Source: Phycisphaerae bacterium (GTDB lineage Bacteria; Planctomycetota; Phycisphaerae; Tepidisphaerales; Tepidisphaeraceae). Taken from it: a stretch of DNA of 63,394 nucleotides. The notes under the pieces are model-generated. The model ran no database searches. It was not told where the DNA came from and saw only the letters and a list, made by a program, of their open reading frames with translations. The stretch is from contig JAICIO010000025.1 of the NCBI GenBank assembly GCA_025924315.1, positions 1 to 63,394 on the forward strand, written 5' to 3'. The position numbers and the translations under genes are program-made. How positions within the stretch are numbered: position 1 is the first letter of the stretch; each line of letters starts with the position of its first letter. Of the stretch, positions 1 to 6,373 are shown piece by piece.

Positions 1-38
1 AGCACTCGTCACACTTCATCCGCACGTTACATCCGCCT

Positions 39-91
39 CCGCCGCTTGCGGCTTCGCGTGTCTTGCTAACCCCGCTAAGCCGCAAGCGGCT
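39..91. repeat. Inverted repeat at the 3' edge of the minus-strand operon
   Basis: GCCGCTTGCGGCTT near 39-52 is matched by AAGCCGCAAGCGGC near 78-91, ending where the first minus-strand gene stops. It may act as a 3' stabilising hairpin. There is no T-run, so I do not call it an intrinsic terminator. Confidence 0.5.
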
Positions 92-927
92 CACCACTGC
101 CCGCGGCCTTCGCGCAGCACACCCACCAGGCTCGCCAGGTCGAAATCACGATCCCGACCCGACAAGCAGATGCCCGCCGACGCAACCGTGAGATCGCGCC
201 GGTTCACCGTGCTCAAATGACGCAGACCATCAAGATTGAACGAAACGCGAAAGTAATCACCGCTTTGCGCGAAATCGCGCAGCTCAGCGCCCGCGTGCGC
301 GAGCGCTTCGCGCAGCCGCGTCTCGTTGCGATACGCCGGCAACTCCTTGAGCCGCGCGGCATATGCGAGCGAGTACGCCCAGCGCTGACCGAGCGTCAGG
401 CCGGGCCGATCGATCGCCTTCGGCTCGGCGAGCTCAATCAGGCTGCGGCGCAGATGCGCCGCGAGTCGCGGATCGATCGCCTCATCGAGCTGATCGAACC
501 AGAACGTCTGGCCGTCAAAGCGCGCAATCACGCAGTCGAACGGCTCGGCCTCGCCGATCAGCTCGACCCGGATCGTGCCGTCGGTCGAAAGTCGCAGGTC
601 GCTCGAATTCGCCGGTACAACCAGCGCATGCTCGCGCAGCTTCCGCACAACGATCAGCCGCACGCGCGCGAACAGCTCCAGATACATTCGCCGGTGCGCA
701 AGCGTCGCCGGCCGATCGAGCATCGCCTGCCGCGGCGTGACCGGCAGAAAGATTCCCCAGCCGCGGAAGCTCGGGGGATCGATCTCCATCGCGCACACCA
801 CGCCGGCAATACGCACGCTCACCTTACGTCCGCGCACAACCGGAGCGATGAATTCCTGCTCGAAGAACTCTTTCTCGACGTGCGCGAGCTGCGAGATCGC
901 GCGGAGGATGTTCGGGCGGCGACGCAT
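91..927 (-). CDS. Uncharacterised protein, last gene of the TROVE-side operon
   Basis: This encodes 278 residues of a family I cannot name. There is no signal peptide or membrane segment. The N-terminal third is basic and beta-rich; the C-terminal half is leucine- and arginine-rich and probably helical. The ATG lies one base after the TGA of the preceding gene (TGACATG), so the two are almost certainly translationally coupled. It is the last of three small genes that follow the Ro60-like gene on the same strand. A role in RNA handling is inference from neighbourhood only. No catalytic motif is visible. Confidence 0.7.
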   Translation of the reverse strand: MRRRPNILRAISQLAHVEKEFFEQEFIAPVVRGRKVSVRIAGVVCAMEIDPPSFRGWGIFLPVTPRQAMLDRPATLAHRRMYLELFARVRLIVVRKLREHALVVPANSSDLRLSTDGTIRVELIGEAEPFDCVIARFDGQTFWFDQLDEAIDPRLAAHLRRSLIELAEPKAIDRPGLTLGQRWAYSLAYAARLKELPAYRNETRLREALAHAGAELRDFAQSGDYFRVSFNLDGLRHLSTVNRRDLTVASAGICLSGRDRDFDLASLVGVLREGRGQW

Positions 928-928
928 G

Positions 929-1633
929 TCACGATTCCTTCAATCCTTCCTGTCGAATGTCCTTCGAGTTCAGTTGCGTCTTCTTCGATGCATAAATACC
1001 GAGCTTGTGCTCCGGCGAGCATTCAGAGCGCCCGGCGATTAACGGTCGGCGCAGCAACACATCGAAAAAACTCTCTCCGGCGGCCGGGATCGAGGCGAAA
1101 TTGATGCGGTACCAGATGCCGTCGATCTTGCGATACGCAAAGCCGCGCTTCTTGTCGCAGAGGATTTCTTCGCGCTGGCGCCGGCGCTCCATATTCTGCC
1201 TCCACCACTTGAACCACGGCCGCCGCTGTCGCACTTCAACGAGCAGGCCGGTGCGGGCGTTGACAACGAATGGCGACCACACCGGTTCACCGCGCGTGTT
1301 GACCCAGATCTTCTCGACTTTCGATGCGTCGAGCGTCACGTAGTGGTCAAGGTGCTGCCGAATGTGCAGTTGGACCGCCGAGTTCACGTTGATGTGCTGG
1401 CTGATCTCGCTGAACACTTTATTCCACGGCCGACCGACGTTGCTTCGGAGATAACGCTTCAAGGGCGCCAGGTTTTCGTTGAGCAGCTTTGAATCGCCGC
1501 TCCACGGCCGCTTGATCGCCTCGCGCTTGGGCAGCAGATCGAAATCGCGCACGCGATCACGGGCCCGCGGAAAACTCGCGCCACCCCCAATCCTCGGGCG
1601 CTCGACGATCACCTTTGACATGTCGGCACGCAT
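929..1633 (-). CDS. Conserved hypothetical protein, basic, probably nucleic-acid associated
   Basis: This encodes 234 residues, starting at the second in-frame ATG, which has GGGGG five bases upstream; an ATG four codons earlier (1645) is possible. The protein is very basic. A segment near residues 55-110 (LNENLAPLKRYLRSNVGRPW, then NKVFSEISQHI) resembles a hypothetical family I recall from planctomycetes and myxobacteria, but I cannot attach a function. WFKWWRQNMERRRQREE in the middle suggests an RNA- or protein-binding helix. It is coupled to the gene ending at 91. The 63-base gap to the gene upstream fits one operon. Confidence 0.7.
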   Translation of the reverse strand: MRADMSKVIVERPRIGGGASFPRARDRVRDFDLLPKREAIKRPWSGDSKLLNENLAPLKRYLRSNVGRPWNKVFSEISQHINVNSAVQLHIRQHLDHYVTLDASKVEKIWVNTRGEPVWSPFVVNARTGLLVEVRQRRPWFKWWRQNMERRRQREEILCDKKRGFAYRKIDGIWYRINFASIPAAGESFFDVLLRRPLIAGRSECSPEHKLGIYASKKTQLNSKDIRQEGLKES

Positions 1634-1696
1634 GACAACCCCCATGGAATCGGGTGGCGCAGGCGCTTACGCACCTGCGCCACCCGCGTTACTCCG

Positions 1697-1960
1697 TCAG
1701 CGCTCCGGCCAGACGCCGTCCTCCGCGAACGCGCGATACTTCTTTTTCAATCGCTGCATCAGCATCAAGCACCAGCCGACGTCTTCGATTTCGCTGTAGT
1801 GCTCGAACGTTCTCATGTCGCCGATCAGGTCGCAGAGACGCTCCTGCAGGTCATTCAGTTGCCTGACCAGGAACTCTGCTGTCCGCCGATCGGACTTGTG
1901 TTCACAGCTTTCGACTTCTTTCTTCGTTTCTTCCGGCTTCTCATTTTCTTCTTCGCTCAC
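1697..1960 (-). CDS. Small acidic/basic bipartite protein
   Basis: This encodes 87 residues from a GTG start preceded by AGGTGCGTC. The first 20 residues are Glu/Lys-rich and probably disordered; the rest (FLVRQLNDLQERLCDLIGDM onward) looks helical with heptad-like leucines, followed by QRLKKKYRAF. There is no recognised domain. It is the first of three genes between the palindromic spacer at 2090-2252 and the window edge, all on the strand of the Ro60-like gene. Confidence 0.65.
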   Translation of the reverse strand: MSEEENEKPEETKKEVESCEHKSDRRTAEFLVRQLNDLQERLCDLIGDMRTFEHYSEIEDVGWCLMLMQRLKKKYRAFAEDGVWPER

Positions 1961-2089
1961 GACGCACCTGAACCTCGGCGATCGGTTTGATCGCTAAACA
2001 ATTCTTTTCTGTGAATCAGTCCACACGCGATTGAGCGCGAAGATTAACTCGCAGAACGGAGGTTGAAGTTTTCATGAACCACAATTCGC

Positions 2090-2252
2090 CGTTCCTCCCC
2101 TCTCCCTTGAGGGAGAGGGTTGGGGTGAGGGTGAAGCGCGAGAGTCGATTCGCACCATTTCGCAGAAAGCTGAAAGTCGTCTGCGAGTAACGTCACTTGA
2201 CTCTCACGCCCACCCTCACCCTAACCCTCTCCCTGATAGGGAGAGGGGATTA
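2090..2252. repeat. Palindromic CTCTCCCT repeat pair between the Ro60-like gene and downstream genes
   Basis: Two arms, about 2095-2137 and 2209-2251, are inverted copies built on CTCTCCCTnnAGGGAGAGG followed by GGGTGAGGGTG. The same element recurs at 34998-35220 and 38278-38412. It occupies most of the 300-base gap between genes. A short stretch at about 1990-2090 may hold a promoter for the 1960 gene, but I see no convincing -35/-10 pair. Confidence 0.75.
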
Positions 2253-2262
2253 AAGACACACT

Positions 2263-3948
2263 TCACGCACTCCGCCGCTTCGGCAGCGGGTACTCGACGA
2301 TCTCCATGAGCAGGTCGAGCTTGCTCGGCTTGCTCAGGAGCGGGACGAGGTTCGGCAGCGAGTAGTAGTCGCCGGCGAACTGGAACGTATCGACCGATAC
2401 ACCGGCCGCACGGCACTGCGTCTCCAGGCCGCTCGTCGCGCCCGGCGTCCGCACGATGCACACGTTCGGATCCGCCTTCAGTTCGCTGCGGTACTTCGCC
2501 AGCGCCTGCACAAACAGCGGACCCGTGTTTTCCTGTTCGTCCGTGACCAGGATGATCTGCTCGACGATCTGCGCCTTCTTGCGCATGACCTCGATGGCCG
2601 CACCACAGCTCGTACCACCGCCGGCCGTGATGCCCGTGAGAGCGCGCTCCCACGATGCCAGATCATCCCGCGCCTTGCCCTGAGCAAGGTCGAACGGGCG
2701 ATCGATCGGGTACGCCATCGTGTCGAAGGCGTACACGAACAGATCGCTCTCGCACACCGCGCTGATCAGCGCGCCGATGCGCTTGCCGAGCTCAATCGCC
2801 AGGCTCATCGAGCCCGACTTGTCGATCAGCAGCGCCGTCGGACGCTGGATGCGGCCCTTGGCCTTGACCTGCGTGTCGGCGATCTTTTCGAGCTTCGCCT
2901 TCACATCGGCCGAGACCGGCGCCGCCTTGATTGCCTCGCTCGTCTTGAGCGCGCTGACACGACGAGCCGTCTGCGCCTCTTCGAGCTTCAGCTCGATGAG
3001 GGCCTTGAGGTCGGCGTTGTCGAACGCGCCGCGCGACTTCAGCGAAGCGATGTTGTTGATCAGCTCCTGCGGGCTCATCTGTTCGATGAGCGCCATCAGG
3101 ACCGCCGGCGTCATCTGCGTTACCACCGTGCAGGCGACGCGGTACGGGATCCGGTTCTCCACGATCGCATGTGCCTGCTCCGCCGGGCTCTGCGCCTTGC
3201 TGAGCAAACGCAGAGCGAACAGCCGGCTGTCACGCGGCGGCTCTTCGTCGAAGAGAACGCGCTGCGCGCGGTCGCCCGGCTTGATGTGGTTCAGCGCGTA
3301 GAGCCGCTTGACCGCCTTACGTGCCGACAGAACCGTGCTGTCGAACCAGTCGGCATCCGCCTCACGCTCGCGGAGGTAACGCACGATTTCCGTGCGCAGC
3401 GACCGCGGCGGGTTGCGGAAGAGGCCGAACGATTCCGTCACGAGCTTCGGCTCGATGAGCGGAGCGTCGTTCGTTGCGACCGGTGCCTGGACCGGTGCGA
3501 CCGGCGCCGTCTGTGCACGCGCACCGAGGGCGCGAGCGAGACGACGTGCTGCACGCGAGAGACGACCCGGCTCGACACGAGCCGGCTCCGTCCGTGCGCG
3601 CGACGGGCGCTTCTCGCTCTTGGCGCGCACCTTCCGCGTCGTCTTCCGGCCGTGGATGAAGTCGAGCACGCGCACGACTTCGTACGGCGGAAGCTGGCGC
3701 ATCAGCGCCAGACCGACATCCCGGTGGCCTTCAAAATCGCTCAGCGCGAGCGTGACCACGAACATCTCCTTGTGGTCGCGCACGTCGCCATGATCGAAGT
3801 ACCAGGCAGCGAGGCGCACGTAGAAGCGCGGATCGCTCTTGACCATGTCCGCGTGGACCGGCCAGATTTCAGCGAGCTTCCGGTGCGGCGTCGTGAGCAG
3901 CGTGTTGAGCAGCCGCAGCCGCAGATCCTGTTCGCGCGTGATCGTCAT
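2263..3948 (-). CDS. TROVE/vWA Ro60-like RNA-binding protein (Rsr-type)
   Basis: This encodes 561 residues. The start is the ATG with AGGGAGGTG eight bases upstream; the open frame runs further upstream, but only through the structured RNAs. Residues 1-100 and about 180-345 are helical HEAT-like TROVE repeats. A basic, Ala/Arg-rich linker (about 103-165) separates them. The C-terminal von Willebrand A domain keeps a complete MIDAS: DKSGSMS at 376-382, Thr in GGGTS near 446 and Asp in VTDEQEN near 470. Ro60 proteins bind Y RNAs and misfolded RNAs in a ring of helical repeats; bacterial Rsr works with nucleases in RNA turnover. Four Y-RNA-like genes lie directly upstream. FDLAQGKARD near residue 419 looks like an in-frame repeat insertion. 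The N-terminus differs from classical Rsr, so this may be a divergent subfamily. Confidence 0.88.
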   Translation of the reverse strand: MTITREQDLRLRLLNTLLTTPHRKLAEIWPVHADMVKSDPRFYVRLAAWYFDHGDVRDHKEMFVVTLALSDFEGHRDVGLALMRQLPPYEVVRVLDFIHGRKTTRKVRAKSEKRPSRARTEPARVEPGRLSRAARRLARALGARAQTAPVAPVQAPVATNDAPLIEPKLVTESFGLFRNPPRSLRTEIVRYLREREADADWFDSTVLSARKAVKRLYALNHIKPGDRAQRVLFDEEPPRDSRLFALRLLSKAQSPAEQAHAIVENRIPYRVACTVVTQMTPAVLMALIEQMSPQELINNIASLKSRGAFDNADLKALIELKLEEAQTARRVSALKTSEAIKAAPVSADVKAKLEKIADTQVKAKGRIQRPTALLIDKSGSMSLAIELGKRIGALISAVCESDLFVYAFDTMAYPIDRPFDLAQGKARDDLASWERALTGITAGGGTSCGAAIEVMRKKAQIVEQIILVTDEQENTGPLFVQALAKYRSELKADPNVCIVRTPGATSGLETQCRAAGVSVDTFQFAGDYYSLPNLVPLLSKPSKLDLLMEIVEYPLPKRRSA

Positions 3949-3979
3949 GATGCACCTCCCTTTTCCTACCGATACAAAT

Positions 3980-4000
3980 GCCCAGGGCTGGGCCCTGGGC
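3980..4000 (-). promoter_or_regulatory. GC hairpin in the leader of the Ro60-like gene
   Basis: GCCCAGGGC and GCCCTGGGC form a near-perfect hairpin between the last Y-RNA-like gene and the ribosome-binding site of the Ro60-like gene. No T-run follows, so it may be a processing, stabilising or attenuating structure rather than a terminator. Confidence 0.5.
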
Positions 4001-4013
4001 GTGAAATATGTTT

Positions 4014-4192
4014 TCGAATGATGAAGACCAGACCCGCGCGAGTCACGCGAGCGTGCAGTTGTTACTGCCTGATTAAAGTCAGGTGCCTTTTCCAATTTGG
4101 CTACAATGGCAAATGCGCCACTGACGGGATTCGAACCCGCATAAGTTTGTAAGCTCGGGTCGTTGGGCGCGGATCGGGTTTTCATCATTCGA
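4014..4192 (-). ncRNA. Y-RNA-like ncRNA 4 (permuted tRNA module, GCCATTG acceptor)
   Basis: The ends pair: TCGAATGATGAA (4192-4181) with TTCATCATTCGA (4025-4014), then after two mismatches and a 3-bp step a further 9 bp, giving about 24 bp. Inside are the shared internal loop (CCCAACG against GACTC) and the GAGC/GCTC step. The tRNA-like core is permuted: T-arm GCGGG-TTCGAAT-CCCGT first, then acceptor strand CAGTGGC (4123-4117), a six-base loop, the matching strand GCCATTG (4110-4104), a D-arm, and the hairpin CCTGA-CTTTAA-TCAGG. The anticodon-like loop has only six bases, so decoding is unlikely. This is the copy nearest the Ro60-like gene. Confidence 0.8.
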
Positions 4193-4201
4193 TTGTCAAA
4201 G

Positions 4202-4378
4202 AATCGTGAACGAGCGGCCGTGCGAGTCGCGCGAGCCGTTAAACTTAAGAGCGTTCTGCCATTGAACTACGCGTCCGGTTTTTTCGATCATGGACGCGAC
4301 GGGATTCGAACCCGCAACCACTCCCTTTCAAAGGTGTTTGTATGCTCATGCCGTTGGGCACGGCCGCCGTTCACTATT
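4202..4378 (-). ncRNA. Y-RNA-like ncRNA 3 (permuted tRNA module, GGACGCG acceptor)
   Basis: The terminal helix pairs GTGAACG with CGTTCAC and GCGGCCGTG (4367-4359) with CACGGCCGC (4222-4214), with one bulge. The four pairs next to the conserved loop read CGTG/CACG here but GCGC/GCGC in the sister copies, a compensatory change that supports the fold. The loop CCCAACG/GACTC, the GAGC/GCTC step and an AAAC/GTTT step follow. The core is permuted: T-arm, acceptor CGCGTCC (4298-4292), a 15-base loop, acceptor GGACGCG (4276-4270; seven perfect pairs), then the complete D-arm GTTC-AATGGCA-GAAC. CCTTTGAAAGG forms an anticodon-like hairpin in the first half. Confidence 0.82.
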
Positions 4379-4396
4379 TCCCTGCAGTTCGTCATT

Positions 4397-4583
4397 CGAC
4401 TGAGCCGCTTCATCAGCTCGCGCAAGTCACAAGAGCGACTTGAAACCACTGAACTATGCGGGCGTTGAAAAACTGAGTGCCCGCAATCGGATTCGAACCG
4501 ATGGCCTCCGCGCTTTCGCGCGGCGTTCTACCTTGTTTGTAAGCTCATGCCGTTGGGCGCGAGCGGATGAAGCGAATCAGTCG
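4397..4583 (-). ncRNA. Y-RNA-like ncRNA 2 (permuted tRNA module, GCCCGCA acceptor)
   Basis: The terminal helix pairs CGACTGA with TCAGTCG, TCGCTTCATC with GATGAAGCGG, and GCTCGCG (4564-4558) with CGCGAGC (4422-4416), about 24 bp with two mismatches. The shared loop CCCAACG/GACTT and the GAGC/GCTC and AAAC/GTTT steps follow. The core is permuted: the half with TAGAAC, a CCGCGC-GAAA-GCGCGG hairpin and T-arm ATCGG-TTCGAAT-CCGAT comes first; then acceptor TGCGGGC (4485-4479), a loop, acceptor GCCCGCA (4463-4457) and the 5' part of the D-arm. The GAAA tetraloop replaces an anticodon loop and lacks U33, so this RNA cannot decode. Confidence 0.82.
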
Positions 4584-4601
4584 TTTCTATCAATTCCAGT
4601 C

Positions 4602-4753
4602 AAATGCCTGCGAGTTCGCGCAAGTCGAAGAAGCGTTCCGTTTGCCTGGCGTGAAGGGATCGAACCTCCTACAGCGCCGGAGCGCTGTTTGCACCGATCT
4701 GCCGCCTCGAAGCATGTATGCTCCAACCATTGGGCGCGAAAACGCAGACATTT
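4602..4753 (-). ncRNA. Y-RNA-like ncRNA 1 (divergent module with T-arm and extra hairpin)
   Basis: The ends pair as AAATGTCTGCG with CGCAGGCATTT (11 bp, one G-U), followed by TTCGCGC/GCGCGAA and the shared loop (GCGCCCAATG against GACTTGCGC). The core carries a T-arm GGAGG-TTCGATC-CCTTC and a strong hairpin CAGCG-CTCCGG-CGCTG in the position of a long variable arm. Unlike its three neighbours I cannot find two separate acceptor strands; only a GGCG/CGCC closing is visible. It is the first copy read on this strand and begins just downstream of the small gene 4761-4988. Confidence 0.68.
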
Positions 4754-4760
4754 TTTTCGT

Positions 4761-4988
4761 TCAACCGAACACGGCCTCCGGACGAAGCGTCAGGTTGCCG
4801 TTCTGGTGCCGATCCACGACGTAATCATTCAGCCGCGAATCCTGCACCTCGAGGTGCCGCGCGAGCGTGCGCTTCACCTCGCGCTCGCTCGTGTCGGCCG
4901 CGAGGCCCAGATGCTCCAATGGAATGTCGAAGCTCTGGCCGGCGAAACGTACGTGAATCACCGAATCAATCGTGTTGCTGCGAACCAT
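4761..4988 (-). CDS. Small conserved-looking protein at the end of the tRNA array
   Basis: This encodes 75 residues from an ATG with GGGAGGTCGT upstream. The sequence (VIHVRFAGQSFDIPLEHLGL, then EVKRTLARHLEV) reads as a beta-hairpin followed by a helix, a small soluble domain with a possible ubiquitin-like or regulatory fold; no family is recognised. It lies between tRNA-His and the first Y-RNA-like gene on the same strand, so it is probably on the same primary transcript. GC-rich third positions and a good ribosome-binding site support coding. Confidence 0.7.
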   Translation of the reverse strand: MVRSNTIDSVIHVRFAGQSFDIPLEHLGLAADTSEREVKRTLARHLEVQDSRLNDYVVDRHQNGNLTLRPEAVFG

Positions 4989-5014
4989 TACGACCTCCCT
5001 TTTAAAAGTGTCAG

Positions 5015-5088
5015 GGTGAACGACGGGACTCGAACCCGTACGGACCAGGATCACAGCCTGGTGCTCTGCCGCTTGAGCTACGCCCACC
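5015..5088 (-). tRNA. tRNA-His (GTG)
   Basis: Cloverleaf with anticodon arm CCAGG-CTGTGAT-CCTGG and an extra G at -1 opposite C73, the histidine identity pair. CCA is not encoded. Last tRNA of the array. Confidence 0.95.
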
Positions 5089-5094
5089 ATCAAA

Positions 5095-5167
5095 AGACTG
5101 CGAGAGGAATCGAACCTCTAAAAGCGGGTGTTGCAGACCCGAGCCTTAACCATTCGGCCACGCAGCC
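5095..5167 (-). tRNA. tRNA-Cys (GCA)
   Basis: Acceptor GGCTGCG/CGCAGTC with U73, a cysteine identity base. Anticodon loop TCTGCAAC with stem CGGGT/ACCCG. Confidence 0.93.
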
Positions 5168-5171
5168 ATAG

Positions 5172-5244
5172 CACGCCGTGTAGGAATCGAACCTACCCAC
5201 TCCGGATTTGGAGGCCGGCGTCCCGCCATTGGGACCGACGGCGT
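5172..5244 (-). tRNA. tRNA-Trp (CCA)
   Basis: Acceptor ACGCCGT/ACGGCGT, G73, anticodon loop CTCCAAA. The last pair of the anticodon stem is a C-U mismatch. Confidence 0.93.
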
Positions 5245-5257
5245 ATTGGCAGAGAGG

Positions 5258-5331
5258 ATTGAGGATGGAGAATCGAGGATAGCGCCGCCCCTACTTCGCC
5301 ATCCTCAATCCTCAATCCTCCATGCTCTCCG
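5258..5331. repeat. Palindromic repeat between tRNAs (GGATTGAGGATGGAG family)
   Basis: GAGGATTGAGGATGGAG on one side is mirrored by CTCAATCCTCAATCCTCC on the other, filling the spacer between tRNA-Trp and tRNA-Tyr. Related spacers built from GGATGA/TCATCC words lie at 5503-5597, 5785-5850 and 9232-9300. Confidence 0.7.
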
Positions 5332-5337
5332 AACAAA

Positions 5338-5423
5338 TGCGTAGGGAAGGATTCGAACCTCCGTGGGCCCATAGGGCCGGCAGGGTTACAGCCTGCTACC
5401 TTCAACCGCTCGGTCACCTACGC
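5338..5423 (-). tRNA. tRNA-Tyr (GTA)
   Basis: Class II tRNA with a long variable arm (CGGCCC/GGGCC-type hairpin). Acceptor GCGTAGG/CCTACGC, A73, anticodon loop CTGTAAC. Confidence 0.95.
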
Positions 5424-5428
5424 GTCAG

Positions 5429-5502
5429 TCAGCGTGGAAGGATTTGAACCTCCGACCCCGTGCGTCCGAGGCACGTGCGCTACCAAACTGCGCTACACGC
5501 TG
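5429..5502 (-). tRNA. tRNA-Pro (CGG)
   Basis: Acceptor CAGCGTG/CACGCTG, A73, anticodon stem CGTGC/GCACG with loop CTCGGAC. Confidence 0.95.
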
Positions 5503-5597
5503 AATGAGTAAGGATGAAAGATGAATTATGAAGGATGAAGTTGAGGCCCTCTTCCTCCCTCATCCTTCATCCTTCACCCTTCTGACTTCATCCTTAT
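5503..5597. repeat. Palindromic GGATGA/TCATCC spacer repeat
   Basis: Repeated AAGGATGAA words are mirrored by TTCATCCTT words between tRNA-Pro and tRNA-Glu. A shorter copy fills 5785-5850 and another 9232-9300. Confidence 0.65.
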
Positions 5598-5601
5598 TCC
5601 A

Positions 5602-5674
5602 AGCTCCCGGTGGGAATCGAACCCGACATTCTCCGGTTGAAAGCCGGTCGTCCTAACCGTTAGATGACGGGAGC
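5602..5674 (-). tRNA. tRNA-Glu (TTC)
   Basis: Acceptor GCTCCCG/CGGGAGC, anticodon loop CTTTCAA. The first pair of the anticodon stem is an A-A or A-C type mismatch. Confidence 0.93.
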
Positions 5675-5697
5675 AAATCTATCAAACACAATCAAAA

Positions 5698-5771
5698 CGC
5701 TCTCGAAGGGAGTCGAACCCATATTTCTCTGACTGAGAATCAGATCGCCTGGACCATTAGCAGACGAGAGC
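5698..5771 (-). tRNA. tRNA-Glu (CTC)
   Basis: Acceptor GCTCTCG/CGAGAGC, G73, anticodon stem TCTGA/TCAGA with loop TTCTCAG. Confidence 0.94.
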
Positions 5772-5784
5772 AGAAGACAATTCA

Positions 5785-5850
5785 GAATTCAGAATGATGA
5801 AGGATGAAAATGCCGTCACTTCATCCTTCATAATTCATCCTTCATCCTTC
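5785..5850. repeat. Palindromic GGATGA/TCATCC spacer repeat
   Basis: AGAATGATGAAGGATGAA is mirrored by TTCATCCTTCATAATTCATC between tRNA-Glu(CTC) and tRNA-Asn. Confidence 0.65.
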
Positions 5851-5857
5851 GCTTCAG

Positions 5858-5930
5858 CACCGGCGGATGGATTTGAACCACCAATGACGCGGTTAACAGC
5901 CGCGCGCTCTACCAATTGAGCTACACCGGT
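5858..5930 (-). tRNA. tRNA-Asn (GTT)
   Basis: Acceptor ACCGGTG/CGCCGGT, G73, anticodon stem CGCGG/CCGCG with loop CTGTTAA. Confidence 0.95.
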
Positions 5931-5963
5931 ATTTATTCAGTTGCCAAAGACAGTCATCCCAAG

Positions 5964-6034
5964 CTGAGTCGCGTGGATTTGAACCATGATCTCCGAGTTC
6001 AAAGCCCGGCATTCTGCCGTTGAACTACGACTCA
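5964..6034 (-). tRNA. tRNA-Gln (TTG)
   Basis: Acceptor TGAGTCG/CGACTCA with the U1-A72 pair and G73 expected for glutamine. Anticodon loop CTTTGAA; one mismatch in the anticodon stem. Confidence 0.94.
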
Positions 6035-6037
6035 CTC

Positions 6038-6271
6038 TCAAACCCGCACCGCCTTGTGCCAGTACGGCAGGCGAACCAACCGATCCCCCACGCGCACACG
6101 TCCGCGGGCGAAAATATCGTTGCCGGCGCGCCACACGCACTCGCATTCCAGCTCGCGGTCGCGCGCGCCCTGCGACGCATCGACGTTCAGCCACGGCCGG
6201 GGGAGGAAGATCCAATCGATGCCAGGGATTTCTTCCACTCGGCATTCGGCACAGTATTTCACGTTGCACAT
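6038..6271 (-). CDS. Small cysteine-containing protein inside the tRNA array
   Basis: This encodes 77 residues from an ATG with AAAGGAGGTCGCG upstream, a near-perfect Shine-Dalgarno. The N-terminus has a CxxxxxCxxC arrangement (MCNVKYCAEC) and CEC sits in the middle, which could bind metal. Trp-rich beta-like sequence follows (ending RLVRLPYWHKAVRV). I do not recognise the family. It lies between tRNA-Gln(CTG) and tRNA-Gln(TTG) on the same strand, with only three bases to the next tRNA, so it must be translated from the tRNA precursor before or after processing. Confidence 0.75.
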   Translation of the reverse strand: MCNVKYCAECRVEEIPGIDWIFLPRPWLNVDASQGARDRELECECVWRAGNDIFARGRVRVGDRLVRLPYWHKAVRV

Positions 6272-6301
6272 CGCGACCTCCTTTCTTGGTTGATGAAAAA
6301 G

Positions 6302-6372
6302 CTCAGGGAGAAGGATTCGAACCTCCATCACTCGGGTCAGAGCCGAGCATCCTGCCGTTAAACGATCCCTGA
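6302..6372 (-). tRNA. tRNA-Gln (CTG)
   Basis: Acceptor TCAGGGA/TCCCTGA (U1-A72), G73, anticodon stem CTCGG/CCGAG with loop CTCTGAC. Confidence 0.95.
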
Positions 6373-6373
6373 T

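Noticed and set aside
3169-4152. 327-codon open frame antisense to the TROVE gene
   Set aside because: Shadow of the GC-rich coding strand; it runs into the Y-RNA-like genes and has no ribosome-binding site.
3949-4188. N-terminal extension of the TROVE protein
   Set aside because: The upstream 80 codons cover a structured RNA gene, and a strong ribosome-binding site lies directly before the ATG at 3948.
4014-4583. Permuted tRNA genes that mature into working tRNAs, as in some algae
   Set aside because: The anticodon-like loops are a GAAA tetraloop or a six-base loop in two copies, and only one copy could show a seven-base loop. The flanks form long helices with a shared internal loop and the next gene is Ro60-like, so Y RNAs explain more. 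Not fully excluded for 4202-4378.
4014-4753. tRNAs interrupted by group I introns
   Set aside because: Reading the halves in genomic order gives acceptor strands that do not pair (GGACGCG with CAGTGGC). The intervening stretches are near 100 bases and lack the P, Q, R and S core elements.
4014-4753. Two-piece tmRNA
   Set aside because: No tag reading frame and several parallel copies; tmRNA is single copy and has an alanine-type acceptor.
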